DNA from: Stenotrophomonas maltophilia
GTDB taxonomy: Bacteria; Pseudomonadota; Gammaproteobacteria; Xanthomonadales; Xanthomonadaceae
DNA: 64,000 nt
Assembly: GCA_002364755.1 (NCBI GenBank)
Contig: DEZI01000028.1
Coordinates: forward strand, 1-64,000
Reading direction: 5' to 3'
A model generated the notes under the pieces. The model had not been told where the DNA came from, did no database searches, and worked only from the letters and a program-made list of their open reading frames with translations. Numbering within the stretch: the first letter of the stretch is position 1; the number at the start of each line of letters is the position of its first letter. Made by a program: the position numbers and the translations under genes. Shown in pieces: positions 18,801 to 27,149 of this stretch.

Positions 18801-19688
18801 AGCGAACTGCGCATCGTCGCCAACCCCGATCTCGACTTCACCCTGGCCAAGGCGGCGATGGAGCTGCGCGGTACGGTCAACGTGCCTGAGGCCGACATCG
18901 ACCTGGAGCGCCTGGACCGCGGCACCTCGGTGTCCGAGGATGTGGTGGTGCTGGATCCGGCCGACCCGGAGGAATCACGCACCTCGCCGCTGGACATGGA
19001 CCTGACCGTGAGCCTGGGCGACAAGGTGAAGATGACCGGCTTCGGCCTGAAGGGCGGACTGACCGGCAAGATGCAGGTCTGGGCCAAGCCCGGCCGCGAG
19101 ATGACCGCCAACGGCGGGCTTGAGGTGAGCGGCCGCTACAAGGCCTATGGCCAGGACCTGACCATCACCCGCGGCAACCTCAACTGGAACTACAACGCCG
19201 TCTCCGATCCGCGCATCAACATCCGCGCCGAGCGCCGCATCGGTGATGTCACCGCCGGCATCGACGTGACCGGTCGCGCGCAGCAACCGCGTGCCGACGT
19301 GTGGTCCGACCCGGCGATGTCGCAGTCCGAGGCACTGGCCTACCTGGTGCTGGGCCGTAGCCTGACCAATGCCAGCACCGACCAGACCCAGCAGGTCACC
19401 GCGGCCTCGGCGGCGTTGTCGGCCGGCAGCGGCCTGCTGGCTTCGCAGCTGGGCGCCAAGCTGGGCCTGGACGATGCCGGCGTGAGCCAGTCACGCGCGC
19501 TGGGCGGTTCAGTGATTGGCTTCGGCAAGTACATCTCGCCCAAGCTCTACGTCGGCTACGGCGTGTCGATGGTCGGCGCCGGTTCGGTGCTGACCCTGAA
19601 GTACCTGCTGCGCCGCGGCTTCGACGTGGAAGTGGAGTCGAGCACAGTGGAAAACCGCGGCTCGCTGAACTGGCGAAGGGAAAAATAA
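15828..19688 (+). CDS. tamB: Translocation and assembly module inner-membrane protein TamB
   Basis: The 1286-residue, AsmA/TamB-family protein has one N-terminal membrane anchor (about 28-50, VIGLVLLALLAVYWLLQ). A long beta-rich periplasmic region of bridge-like repeats follows, and the conserved C-terminal TamB (DUF490) domain covers about the last 350 residues. It spans the envelope and partners TamA. The GTG at 15828 overlaps the tamA stop by four bases, indicating coupled translation. A roughly 180-base open extension upstream lies inside tamA and is not credible. Confidence 0.93.
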   Translation: MSAQTPDTHTPPPPRVRFYRRRRFWAWSGVSVIGLVLLALLAVYWLLQTVAGRDVLLAQVVARLPVGASFTWDKADGPVAGPLTLYNVDFRYDDIHFHAERAHLEPDLRPLLGRKLLLDKLELTNATLNLAKSDEPFKLPSWPDSLPQIEMPLAIQADVIAIDGFRISQGNEPVIDIARVRGGIEIANGEFQAHKLVVDSDMGDFTAQGRYIPAKDYDTDVTVTAVLPAPRGRTAATLGLVARGDLAHMEVAVAGRAPQPLKAMLVFDGRTDPTWNATVRSDELDLALLSPALATSGIAPLALDFTASGKGGNANLHGRVKQGEQELELAPSVVSLQDQVLKVSPLVVKGLGGEARLEGIADFSQEDQQKLDFSVIAQNLTWVPAPDPNTAGSAPVPVTLKEARFGLAGTLQAWAAIGRADVQREQQKAQLRFDVRGNDTAAQIHQLQAQTPGGQLQVEGQVAWSPQLDWDAKATLKDFDPGYFVPGWNGRLSGNLASKGQQLPPPANAPAGTAGTLQATVDLPSLKGTLRQRNVDARGKFALQGEQGEGELKLAVGSSRVTASGKVGDRLDIDARFEPLQLSDLLPGADGGLRGQVQVKGPRDAPDITADLVGNNLNWDGYGAESLSIKGHLPWRGDSGTLAVQGQQVNAGMLLERLNVDAQGSVSNLRLAAQTRNEMGAVDLQGSVRQQGTQWRGELSALRIAPMKGDPWSLRAPAAFAINGGTYTLSEACLATTGGGALCAQANWPREGVVVRSDALPLALVQPWLPPQSGRRIYLRGDVSLDAQIRPRANAWEGHVEVRSKEGGVRLGELRSIGTDNTRGELVRYDQFSLKLDMTPASIKGYLGMGFQGNGFVDAKMQTGWEASAPLNGELYLNMSRLYWLELFSPDIVRPTGLIEGHVSLRGTRGQPSLGGDAQLTNFKGEFPALGLTFDQGKGSFVAQPDGSAKITAQANSGKGTLYVDGGLSWFGDAQPLQLKIHGENVLVSNTSELRIVANPDLDFTLAKAAMELRGTVNVPEADIDLERLDRGTSVSEDVVVLDPADPEESRTSPLDMDLTVSLGDKVKMTGFGLKGGLTGKMQVWAKPGREMTANGGLEVSGRYKAYGQDLTITRGNLNWNYNAVSDPRINIRAERRIGDVTAGIDVTGRAQQPRADVWSDPAMSQSEALAYLVLGRSLTNASTDQTQQVTAASAALSAGSGLLASQLGAKLGLDDAGVSQSRALGGSVIGFGKYISPKLYVGYGVSMVGAGSVLTLKYLLRRGFDVEVESSTVENRGSLNWRREK

Positions 19689-19695
19689 GGGTGCG

Positions 19696-19772
19696 GTAGT
19701 GCCGGCCGCTGGCCGGCAACTTCATCGTATCTCCCGAGCTTCCGCGGGTTGCCGGCCAGCGGCCGGCACTAC
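19696..19772. repeat. Inverted pair of SMAG REPs
   Basis: The left copy begins GTAGTGCCGGCCGCTGGCC; the right copy is its mirror and ends GGCACTAC. About 25 bp lie between them. The pair starts 8 bp after the tamB stop. Confidence 0.85.
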
Positions 19773-19859
19773 CATGCGCGTCACCCCAACCATCGGCCGT
19801 TGCCCCGTCGGTCCCCAGCGGCTATGGTCCCGGGCTGTTCTGTACTGCCGGAAACGCCG

Positions 19860-22007
19860 ATGTCTGCCCGCAAAACCCTTCCTGCCGCCCTGGCCCTGGG
19901 CCTGACCCTCGCCGCAGGCGCCCATGCCGATGAAGGCATGTGGATGCCGACCCAGCTGCCGGAGCTGGCCAAGCCGCTGAAGGCGGCCGGTTTCAAGGGC
20001 AACCCGGCCGAGCTGGCCAACGTCACCGCGCCGCCGCTGAGCGCCGTGGTGCGTGCCGGCGGTGGCACCGCCTCGTTCGTTTCCGCCGACGGCCTGCTGC
20101 TGACCAACCACCACGTGGCGATGGGCGTGATCCAGTACAACAGCTCGCCCGAGCACGACCTCATCAACGGCGGCTTCATCGCCCAGGGCCGCGCCGACGA
20201 GCGCCCGGCCAATCCCGACTTCCGCGTGCTGGTCACCGTCGGCTTCGACAAGGTGACCGACCAGGTGCTGGCCCAGGCCAAGGGCAAGACCGGCCGCGCC
20301 TACTTCGACGCCGTCGATGCGGCCAGCAAGCAGATCGTGGCCGACTGCGAGAAGGACGGCAGCGTGCGCTGCTCGGTGGCCAACATGTACTACGGCACCG
20401 ATTTCTACCGCATTGCCCAGCTGGAACTGAGCGACGTGCGCCTGGTCTACGCGCCGCCGCGCGCGATCGGCAACTACGGCGATGAGATCGACAACTTCAT
20501 GTGGCCGCGCCACACCGGCGATTTCACCCTGCTGCGTGCCTACGTCGGCAAGGACGGCAAGCCGGCTGCCTACAGCAAGGACAACGTGCCCTACCAGGCG
20601 CCGGCGCACCTGCAGATGTCGGTGGAAGGCCCGAAGGAAGGCGATTACGCAATGCTGGCCGGTTACCCGGGCATCACCTACCGCCACCGCACTGCGGCCG
20701 AATTCGCTGGCCAGATCGACACCGTGCTGCCGCGCCGCGTCTCGGTGTTCCAGCAGATGATCGACACCATCGAGGCGGCCACCGCCAACGATGCGCAGGC
20801 ACGTACCCGCTACGCCTCGCAGCTGCAGTCGCTGAAGAACAACCGCAAGCGCGCCGCCGGTGAGCTGGAAGGCCTGCTGCGCAGCGATGCCAAGGCCCAG
20901 CGTGCGGCCGACGAAACCGCCATGCTGGCGGCTACCGACCGCAGGTACCAGGCCGACATCAAGGCGCTGCTGGCCAACCTGTCGCAGGGCGCGGCGGTGG
21001 GCGAGCGCGATCTGCTGCTGGACCAGATGGCCCTGCAGACCCAGCTGCTGCGCTCGGCGCTGCTGCTGGAACGCCTGCGCATCGAATCGGCCAAGCCGGA
21101 CGCGCAGCGCGAGACCGGCTACCAGCAGCGCGACCAGGCGATGATCGAGGGCGTGCTCAAGCAGGTGCAGCGCCGCTACGCACCGGAAGTGGAGAACGCC
21201 CTGCTGACCCGCCTGCTGACCCGCTACCAGCAGCTGCCGGACGCGCAGCGCGTGGCCGAGTTCGACACCGCCTTCGGCCGTACCCCGGAACAGCTGGCCA
21301 AGGCCTTGGACGGCCTGTACGCGGGCACCCAGCTGGGTGATGAGGCACAGCGCCTGTCCCGCTTCGCCGCCGCGCGCGAGGGCAGGGCCCTGGCCGCCGA
21401 TCCGCTGATCGCCGTGGCCGGCCCGCTGGTGGCCGCGCAGCTGCGCATCGAGAACGAGAGCAAGACCCGCGAAGGCGAGCAGTTGCGCCTGCGCCCGGCC
21501 TACATGCAGGCGCTGTTCGCCTGGCGTGCCAAACAGGGCCGCGCGGTGTACCCGGATGCCAACCGCACCCTGCGCATCAGCTACGGCAAGGTGGAAGCGC
21601 TGCACCCGCGTGACGGCGTGACCTACTCGCCGGTGACCACCGTGGCCGGCATCGTCGAGAAGAACACCAACGCCTACCCGTTCGATGCGCCCAAGCCGCT
21701 GCTGGCGGCCATCGCCAAGGGTGATTTCGGCAGCACCGCCGACCCGGCGCTGAAGACCCAGACGGTCAACTTCCTGACCAACCTGGACACCACTGGCGGC
21801 AACTCCGGCTCGCCGGTGCTGAACGCCAAGGGCGAACTGATCGGCCTGAACTTCGACAGCAACTGGGAATCGGTCAGCGCCAGCTGGTGGTTCGACCCGC
21901 GCTTCAAGCGTGCCGTGCACGTGGACATGCGCTACCTGCGCTGGCTGCTGGCCAAGGTCTACCCGGCGCCGGAACTGCTGAAGGAAATGGGCGTCCCGGC
22001 GGAATAA
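19860..22007 (+). CDS. S46-family dipeptidyl-peptidase, DPP11-like
   Basis: The 715-residue secreted serine peptidase releases dipeptides from peptide N-termini in the periplasm. A signal peptide ends near GAHA-DE (residue about 23). The catalytic His85 sits in TNHHVA and Ser649 in GGNSGSP. The block YGDEIDNFMWPRHTGDF is highly characteristic of the family. The position 18 residues after the catalytic Ser, which separates DPP7 (Gly) from DPP11 (Arg or Ser), is Ser667 here (NFDSNW). This predicts a preference for Asp/Glu at P1. The start at 19860 gives a standard signal peptide; an upstream extension would run into the SMAG repeat. Confidence 0.92.
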   Translation: MSARKTLPAALALGLTLAAGAHADEGMWMPTQLPELAKPLKAAGFKGNPAELANVTAPPLSAVVRAGGGTASFVSADGLLLTNHHVAMGVIQYNSSPEHDLINGGFIAQGRADERPANPDFRVLVTVGFDKVTDQVLAQAKGKTGRAYFDAVDAASKQIVADCEKDGSVRCSVANMYYGTDFYRIAQLELSDVRLVYAPPRAIGNYGDEIDNFMWPRHTGDFTLLRAYVGKDGKPAAYSKDNVPYQAPAHLQMSVEGPKEGDYAMLAGYPGITYRHRTAAEFAGQIDTVLPRRVSVFQQMIDTIEAATANDAQARTRYASQLQSLKNNRKRAAGELEGLLRSDAKAQRAADETAMLAATDRRYQADIKALLANLSQGAAVGERDLLLDQMALQTQLLRSALLLERLRIESAKPDAQRETGYQQRDQAMIEGVLKQVQRRYAPEVENALLTRLLTRYQQLPDAQRVAEFDTAFGRTPEQLAKALDGLYAGTQLGDEAQRLSRFAAAREGRALAADPLIAVAGPLVAAQLRIENESKTREGEQLRLRPAYMQALFAWRAKQGRAVYPDANRTLRISYGKVEALHPRDGVTYSPVTTVAGIVEKNTNAYPFDAPKPLLAAIAKGDFGSTADPALKTQTVNFLTNLDTTGGNSGSPVLNAKGELIGLNFDSNWESVSASWWFDPRFKRAVHVDMRYLRWLLAKVYPAPELLKEMGVPAE

Positions 22008-22021
22008 GGCCGGTTGCGGGT

Positions 22022-22151
22022 GGGTGCCTACCTCCTTTGGTGGGTGCCCACCGTCCACCTCATCTGGTGGGTGCCCACTGTCAGTGGGCACGGATGCCCC
22101 GTCACGACCAACGGTCGCGACCTACCCTCCCGCCCAACGGTCGTGATCTAC
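22022..22151. repeat. Cluster of hairpin repeats before the crbS-like gene
   Basis: GGTGGGTGCC-type motifs recur at about 22018, 22039 and 22067. A perfect palindrome follows: GTGCCCACTG (22071-22080), a single T, then CAGTGGGCAC (22082-22091). Two elements with GACCAACGGTC-like cores then end in CTAC at 22122-22125 and 22148-22151. All are REP-like and none codes. Confidence 0.7.
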
Positions 22152-22179
22152 TGGCCCCTGTCCTGACGGAAACGCGCGC

Positions 22180-25100
22180 GTGGTCTCCAGCTGGATCCTG
22201 CTGCTGGTCTCGGTTGCCTATGCCGCGCTGCTGTTCGGCGTGGCGTGGTGGGGCGACCGTCGGCCGATGTACCCCGACCGGCCGTGGCTGCGGCCGGTCG
22301 TCTACAGCCTGGCGCTGGCCGTGTACTGCTCGTCGTGGACCTTCTACGGCGCGGTAGGCACCGCGGTCCGCCACGGCGTGGGCTACCTGCCGATCTACAT
22401 CGGCCCGCTGCTGATGCTGCTGTTCGGCTGGCGCATCATCGAGCGCCTGGCGTTGGTGGCGCGCAGCCAGAACGTTGTGTCCATCGCCGATTTCATCTCC
22501 TCGCGCTTCGGCCGCTCGCGGCGGCTGGCCGCGCTGGTGGCGATCATCGCCCTGATCGGCATCGTTCCGTACCTGGCGCTGCAGTACAAAGCGGTGGCGA
22601 TGAGCCTGCAGGTGCTGACCGGCAACGCCGGCCCCACCGGCTTCTTCACCGACCCGGCCCTGTACGTGGCGCTGCTGATGGCCCTGTTCGCGACCCTGTT
22701 CGGTACTCGCCAGGTCGATGCCACCGAGCATCACCACGGCATGATGCTGGCCATCGCTTTCGAATCGGTCATCAAGCTGCTGGCGATGCTGGCGGTGGGC
22801 GTGTTCGCCTACCTGTGGCTGAGCAACCGCACCGATGCGGTGGTGCAGTCGGTGCATACGCTGTTCACCGGCCTGCCGCCGGTGGGCTTCATCTCGCAGA
22901 CGCTGCTCAGTTTCCTCGCCATCATCTGCCTGCCGCGGCAGTTCCACGTGGCCGTGGTCGAGTGCGGCGACGTGCGTGACGTGCGCCGCGCGCGCTGGAT
23001 GTTCGGCGGCTACCTGGTGCTGATCTCGGCGATGGTGCTGCCGATCGCCACGGCCGGCGTCACCCTGTTCGGCACCGGGGGGACCGTGGCCGACGATGCG
23101 ATGGTGCTGGCCCTGCCGCTCGCCGAAGGGCGCAACGCGCTGGCGTTGATCGCCTACGTCGGCGGCTTCTCGGCCGCCACCGGCATGGTCATCGTGGCCT
23201 CCATCGCGCTGGCCACCATGGTCAGCAACGACCTGGTGATGCCGGTGCTGCTGCGCCGCAGTGGCGACCACCAGGAAGCAGCCGACATGGCCTCGCGCGT
23301 GCTGTGGATCCGCCGCATGGCGATCCTGCTGCTGGCGCTGATGGCCTACAGCTACTACCGCAGCAGCAGCAACGACAGCAGCCTGGCCTCGTACGGCCTG
23401 ATGGCCTTCGCTGCGGTGGCGCAGTTCGCGCCGGGCCTGATCGGTGGCCTGTACTGGCGCGGCGCCAGCCGTCGCGGCGTCGAGGCTGGCATGGTGCTGG
23501 GCTTTGCCACGTGGATATACACGCTGCTGCTGCCGGCGATGACCATGGCTGGCTGGGTGGATGCGACCTGGGTGCGGCACGGGCCGTTCGGCGTGGAGTG
23601 GCTGCGTCCGCACCAGCTGTTCGGCATGACCGGCTGGGACCCGCTGACCCATGGCACGTTCTGGTCGCTGCTGGTCAACGTGGCCACGATGATGCTGGTG
23701 TCCGCGCGCTGGCGTCCGGGCGTGGACGAACGCCTGCGCGCCGCGCCCTTCCTCGATCCCTATGCCGAGCGACCCTCGGTGGCCGGCGGCTGGCCCGGTC
23801 ATGTGCACGTGGGTGACCTGCTGGCACTGGCCTCGCGTGTGGTCGGCGAGCGCCACGCACGGCGTTCGTTCTTTGAACAGGCGCAGTCGCTGGGGCGCGA
23901 GCTGCAGTCGACGGCGCCGGCGGACCGGCCGTGGGTGCAGTTCACCGAGCGCCTGCTGGCCGCGTCCATCGGCGCCGCGTCCGCGCGCCTGCTGCTGACC
24001 AGCCTGCTGCGCGGCTCGGGCATGGACCTCGGGGAAGTGGTGGCGGTGCTGGACGAAGCGGGGCAGGAGCTGCGCTTCAACCGCGAGATCCTGTCCACCA
24101 CGCTCGAAAACATCAGCGCGGGCGTCAGCGTGGTCGACCCGGACATGCGCCTGACCGCCTGGAACCGCCGCTACCAGGACATGTTCGGCTACCCCGACGG
24201 CATGCTCTACGTGGGCCGCCCCGTGGCCGACCTGATCCGTTACAACGCCGAACGCGGTGAGCTGGGCGAAGGCGATATCGAAGTGCAGATCAACCGTCGC
24301 ATCGGCTACATGCGCGCCGGTTCACCGCACGTGTTCGAGCGTACGCGCAGCGACGGCAAGGTGATCGAGATGCGCGGCCAGGCCCTGCCTGGCGGCGGTT
24401 ACGTGACCAGCTACAACGACATCACCGACTACAAGCACGCGGAAAAAGCGCTGCTGGAAGCCAACGAAACACTGGAACAGCGCGTGGCCGAACGCTCGCA
24501 CGAAGCCGAGGTCGCGCAGCAGTCGAAGACCCGCTTCCTGGCGGCGATCAGCCATGACGTGCTGCAGCCGCTGAACGCTGCGCGCCTGTTCGCCTCGGCA
24601 TTGCGTGACAGTGACCATGTGAGCGACGAACAGAAGCACCTGGCCGAACGCGTGGATGCCTCGCTGCGTGCGGCCGAAGAACTGCTGGATGGCCTGCTGG
24701 ACGTCTCGCGGCTGGATGCCGGTGGCCTGCATCCGGTAATCGGTGAGTTCGACGTGAGCGCGCTGATGCGCGAACTGGCTGCACAGTACACCCCGGTGGC
24801 GGCGGGGCGCGGCCTGCGCCTGGACCTGTTCGCGCGTACCACCTGGGTACGCAGCGACCGCCGCCTGCTGCGCCGCGTGCTGCAGAACTTCCTCGCCAAT
24901 GCGCTGCGCTACACCCGCCAGGGCCGCATCGTGCTGGCCGTGCGCCAGCGTGGCGATGAAGTGGAGCTGCAGGTGTGGGATACCGGCCCGGGCATCCCCG
25001 AGCACCACATGCGGCAGATCTTCGACGAGTTCCATCGCTACCAGCAGCCCTTCGACTGGGGCGAGCAGGGGCTGGGCCTGGGCCTGTCGATCTGCCAGCG

Positions 25101-25626
25101 CATCTCGCGCCTGCTCGACCACCGCCTCAATGCGCGCAGCCGGGTCGGCAGCGGTTCGATGTTCTCGATCATTCTGCCGCGCGTGGCGCCGCTGCCGGGC
25201 TACAGCGAGCCGCTGCTGCCCGCCCAGGCCGCCGCACCGCCGGTGCGCAGCGATTCGCTGGCCGGCATGCGCGTGCTGTGCGTGGACAACGACGAGGAGA
25301 TTCTCGACGGCATGCGCGCGCTGCTGGGCCGCTGGCAGGTGCAGGTGATCACCGCATCCACGGTGGACCAGGCGCTGGAAAGGGTGGCCGAGCAGCCACA
25401 GGTGATGCTGGTGGACTACCACCTGCACGACCGCATGGATGGCCTGGACGCGCTGGTGGCCCTGCGCGAAGCGGCCGGCTACCCGTTGCCGGGCGCGCTG
25501 CTGACCGCCGACGGCCGCGATGAGCTGAAGCGCATGGCCCGCGAGCGCGGTTACCGGGTGCTGACCAAGCCGATCAAGCCGGCCTCGCTGCGCGCCTTCC
25601 TCGGCGCGCTGCGCGACGCGAGGTAA
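22180..25626 (+). CDS. crbS: Hybrid sensor kinase with Na+/solute symporter domain (CrbS-like)
   Basis: The 1148-residue protein joins a transporter-like sensor to a histidine kinase. Residues 1-510 form a 13-helix SLC5/SSS domain. About 545-640 is a linker (STAC-like), 640-755 a PAS domain, 780-850 the dimerisation domain with His792 in FLAAISHDVLQPLN, and 860-1005 the ATPase with N903/N907 and DTGPGIPEHH. 1030-1145 is a receiver with Asp1079. This order matches CrbS/MxtR kinases, which with a LuxR-type partner control acs in Vibrio and Pseudomonas. Such a regulator and acs lie 2.5 kb downstream. The GTG start at 22180 is the earliest that keeps the first helix; no strong ribosome site is seen. 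CbrA is a related alternative. Confidence 0.85.
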   Translation: MVSSWILLLVSVAYAALLFGVAWWGDRRPMYPDRPWLRPVVYSLALAVYCSSWTFYGAVGTAVRHGVGYLPIYIGPLLMLLFGWRIIERLALVARSQNVVSIADFISSRFGRSRRLAALVAIIALIGIVPYLALQYKAVAMSLQVLTGNAGPTGFFTDPALYVALLMALFATLFGTRQVDATEHHHGMMLAIAFESVIKLLAMLAVGVFAYLWLSNRTDAVVQSVHTLFTGLPPVGFISQTLLSFLAIICLPRQFHVAVVECGDVRDVRRARWMFGGYLVLISAMVLPIATAGVTLFGTGGTVADDAMVLALPLAEGRNALALIAYVGGFSAATGMVIVASIALATMVSNDLVMPVLLRRSGDHQEAADMASRVLWIRRMAILLLALMAYSYYRSSSNDSSLASYGLMAFAAVAQFAPGLIGGLYWRGASRRGVEAGMVLGFATWIYTLLLPAMTMAGWVDATWVRHGPFGVEWLRPHQLFGMTGWDPLTHGTFWSLLVNVATMMLVSARWRPGVDERLRAAPFLDPYAERPSVAGGWPGHVHVGDLLALASRVVGERHARRSFFEQAQSLGRELQSTAPADRPWVQFTERLLAASIGAASARLLLTSLLRGSGMDLGEVVAVLDEAGQELRFNREILSTTLENISAGVSVVDPDMRLTAWNRRYQDMFGYPDGMLYVGRPVADLIRYNAERGELGEGDIEVQINRRIGYMRAGSPHVFERTRSDGKVIEMRGQALPGGGYVTSYNDITDYKHAEKALLEANETLEQRVAERSHEAEVAQQSKTRFLAAISHDVLQPLNAARLFASALRDSDHVSDEQKHLAERVDASLRAAEELLDGLLDVSRLDAGGLHPVIGEFDVSALMRELAAQYTPVAAGRGLRLDLFARTTWVRSDRRLLRRVLQNFLANALRYTRQGRIVLAVRQRGDEVELQVWDTGPGIPEHHMRQIFDEFHRYQQPFDWGEQGLGLGLSICQRISRLLDHRLNARSRVGSGSMFSIILPRVAPLPGYSEPLLPAQAAAPPVRSDSLAGMRVLCVDNDEEILDGMRALLGRWQVQVITASTVDQALERVAEQPQVMLVDYHLHDRMDGLDALVALREAAGYPLPGALLTADGRDELKRMARERGYRVLTKPIKPASLRAFLGALRDAR

Positions 25627-25646
25627 CGCGGAGCCTGAAATCCTCT

Positions 25647-25704
25647 GTAGAGCCGAGCCGATGCTCGGCTGGAGCGCTGTAGAGCCGAGCCCACGCTCGG
25701 CTGC
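25647..25704. repeat. Two SMAG REPs in direct orientation
   Basis: Both copies begin GTAGAGCCGAGCC, at 25647 and 25679, and have GAGC-loop-GCTC cores. They share the subtype of the large array at 27.2-28.1 kb and lie just after the crbS-like stop. Confidence 0.8.
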
Positions 25705-25734
25705 ATCGCGCCGTGCACCCACAATTTCCCCGGC

Positions 25735-25754
25735 AATATAGCCTTCGCTATACA
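25735..25754 (+). promoter_or_regulatory. MntR-like operator overlapping a -10 element upstream of mntP
   Basis: ATAGC-CTTC-GCTAT (arms 25738-25742 and 25747-25751, extended to TATAGC/GCTATA) matches the ATAGC-N4-GCTAT core of the enterobacterial MntR box. The hexamer TATACA (25749-25754) could be the -10 of the mntP promoter. The corresponding -35 (TTCCCC at 25726) is poor, fitting a promoter that needs an activator. Confidence 0.5.
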
Positions 25755-25814
25755 AACCAGCCCTGCCTGCGCGTTTGCCCGGAAATGCGCCACGCGTGGA
25801 TCGCGGTGCTAAGC

Positions 25815-25935
25815 TTCGCGTCCCCTTGGGGAGTAGCCGGATTCCTACGCAGGAATCGTCCACGTCAACATACTCGGCCAGTGCGCCGTGGCGTGGACAA
25901 CCATGATGGTTGGCGAGACCAGCGGCCCGCGCGCG
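25815..25935 (+). ncRNA. yybP-ykoY (Mn2+-sensing) riboswitch aptamer
   Basis: All three hallmark segments are present in order: CTTGGGGAGTAGCC (25825-25838), TCAACATACTCGG (25865-25877) and GGCGAGACC (25912-25920). Predicted helices are GATTCCT/AGGAATC (25840-25857), GTCCACG/CGTGGAC (25858-25898) and AACC/GGTT (25899-25911). This family binds Mn2+ and controls manganese exporters; mntP follows directly. The helix closing the aptamer is only approximate. Confidence 0.85.
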
Positions 25936-25942
25936 CAACGTC

Positions 25943-25987
25943 AGGTTGGGCGCGAGCGCGAGCCGTGCGTCCGTCCTTGCCCGACCT
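25943..25987 (+). promoter_or_regulatory. Possible expression-platform hairpin of the mntP riboswitch
   Basis: AGGTTGGGC (25943-25951) pairs with GCCCGACCT (25979-25987), one G-U pair, just ahead of the mntP start at 26001. It could gate ribosome access when Mn2+ is low. No T-tract follows, which argues for translational rather than transcriptional control. Confidence 0.45.
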
Positions 25988-26000
25988 CCAGCAGCCGCCA

Positions 26001-26576
26001 ATGTCTCCTGTTTCGATCCTCCTGATCGGCTTCGCCATGTCCACCGATGCCTTCGCTGCGGCGATCGGCAAGGGTGCGGCCATGCGCAAGCCGGTGTTCC
26101 GCGATGCACTGCGCGCCGGCATCATCTTCGGCGTCATCGAGGCGATCACGCCCATCATCGGCTGGCTGCTTGGTCGCGCCGCCCTGCAGTACGTGGAAGC
26201 CTTCGACCACTGGATCGCGTTCGGCCTGCTGGTCGCGCTGGGCGTGCACATGATCATCAACGGCGTGCGCCCGGACAGCGGCGAAGAGAATGAGGATCCC
26301 TCGCAGCACCACGGTTTCTGGAAGCTGGCACTGACCGGTTTCGCCACCAGCATCGACGCGATGGCCGTGGGCATCGGCCTGGCCTTCATGGACGTGCATA
26401 TCGGTGTGATGGCTGCGGTCATCGGCCTGTGCACGCTGACCATGGTCACCGCCGGCATCATGCTGGGCCGCGTGCTCGGTGGCATGGTCGGCAAGCGCGC
26501 CGAGATCATCGGTGGCGTAATCCTGGTCATCATCGGTTCGACGATCCTGTACGAACACCTGCACGGCGTGGCGTAA
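26001..26576 (+). CDS. mntP: Manganese efflux pump MntP
   Basis: The 191-residue, six-helix inner-membrane exporter removes excess Mn2+. Two homologous halves carry the conserved acidic motifs: STDAFAAAIGKG (Asp16) and TSIDAMAVGIGLA in the second half. The start at 26001 directly follows a Mn2+ riboswitch and an MntR-like box, so both transcription and translation are probably induced by manganese, as in E. coli mntP. A SMAG element begins 12 bp past the stop. It sits between the two parts of the acetate regulator pair without functional link. Confidence 0.95.
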   Translation: MSPVSILLIGFAMSTDAFAAAIGKGAAMRKPVFRDALRAGIIFGVIEAITPIIGWLLGRAALQYVEAFDHWIAFGLLVALGVHMIINGVRPDSGEENEDPSQHHGFWKLALTGFATSIDAMAVGIGLAFMDVHIGVMAAVIGLCTLTMVTAGIMLGRVLGGMVGKRAEIIGGVILVIIGSTILYEHLHGVA

Positions 26577-26587
26577 CACGCGGAGCT

Positions 26588-26612
26588 GTAGAGCCGAGCC
26601 TGCGCTCGGCTC
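26588..26612. repeat. SMAG REP flanking the RAYT gene on its 5' side
   Basis: GTAGAGCCGAGCCTGCGCTC is identical over this stretch to units of the array beyond the RAYT gene, so the transposase gene is bracketed by its likely cognate repeats. Confidence 0.8.
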
Positions 26613-26690
26613 CAAGGTGAGGCATCGGCCGACAGGCGATGCGGTGTTGCCCCGATGGAGAGCCTGTCGGGCGCAGCATAGTCTTCGGGC

Positions 26691-27146
26691 ATGTCCAGTC
26701 CCGCACTCCGCACTGGCCGGTGGTCGCAGACCGGCAATGTCTATGCGATCACCGCTGTGACATACGCGCGTCGACGCTGGTTCGACGATGAAGCCAACGT
26801 CGACCTTCTGATCGGGGCACTCCGTACGGTGGAGCGGACGGGGCGGACGTGCTCCCTGGCGTGGGTGGTCATGCCGGATCATCTGCACTGGCTGATCGAA
26901 CTGCGATGCGGAACGCTCGCCGGATGCATGCAGATCCTGAAGTCCAGAAGCGGACGGACCATCGCCAGGCAAGTGGAAGCCAACGCGCCGATCTGGCAGC
27001 CGGGCTACTACGACCACGCGCTGCGCAGCGATGAATGCCTGCGCACGCAGGCGATGTACATTGCGGCCAATCCGGTTCGTGCTGGGCTGGCGACGTTTCT
27101 TGGCGAGTACCCTCACGCCTGGAGCAGATGGCCTCTGCAGGAGTAG
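26691..27146 (+). CDS. REP-associated tyrosine transposase (RAYT)
   Basis: The 151-residue product belongs to the Y1/HUH transposase family domesticated to spread REP elements. MPDHLHWLIEL contains the metal-binding HLH pair (His64, His66). The catalytic tyrosine is most likely Tyr123 in AMYIAANPVRAGL, the conserved RAYT block. Length and motif order are typical and intact. It should nick single-stranded REP DNA next to the GTAG tetranucleotide. The SMAG at 26588 and the large array starting within 10 bp of its stop carry GTAG/CTAC ends, as expected for its substrates. No mobile-element inverted repeats or target duplication were seen. Confidence 0.9.
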   Translation: MSSPALRTGRWSQTGNVYAITAVTYARRRWFDDEANVDLLIGALRTVERTGRTCSLAWVVMPDHLHWLIELRCGTLAGCMQILKSRSGRTIARQVEANAPIWQPGYYDHALRSDECLRTQAMYIAANPVRAGLATFLGEYPHAWSRWPLQE

Positions 27147-27149
27147 CGC

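Noticed and set aside
19722..22091. 789-codon open frame antisense to the S46 peptidase gene
   Set aside because: It has no recognisable domain and runs into REP repeats at both ends.
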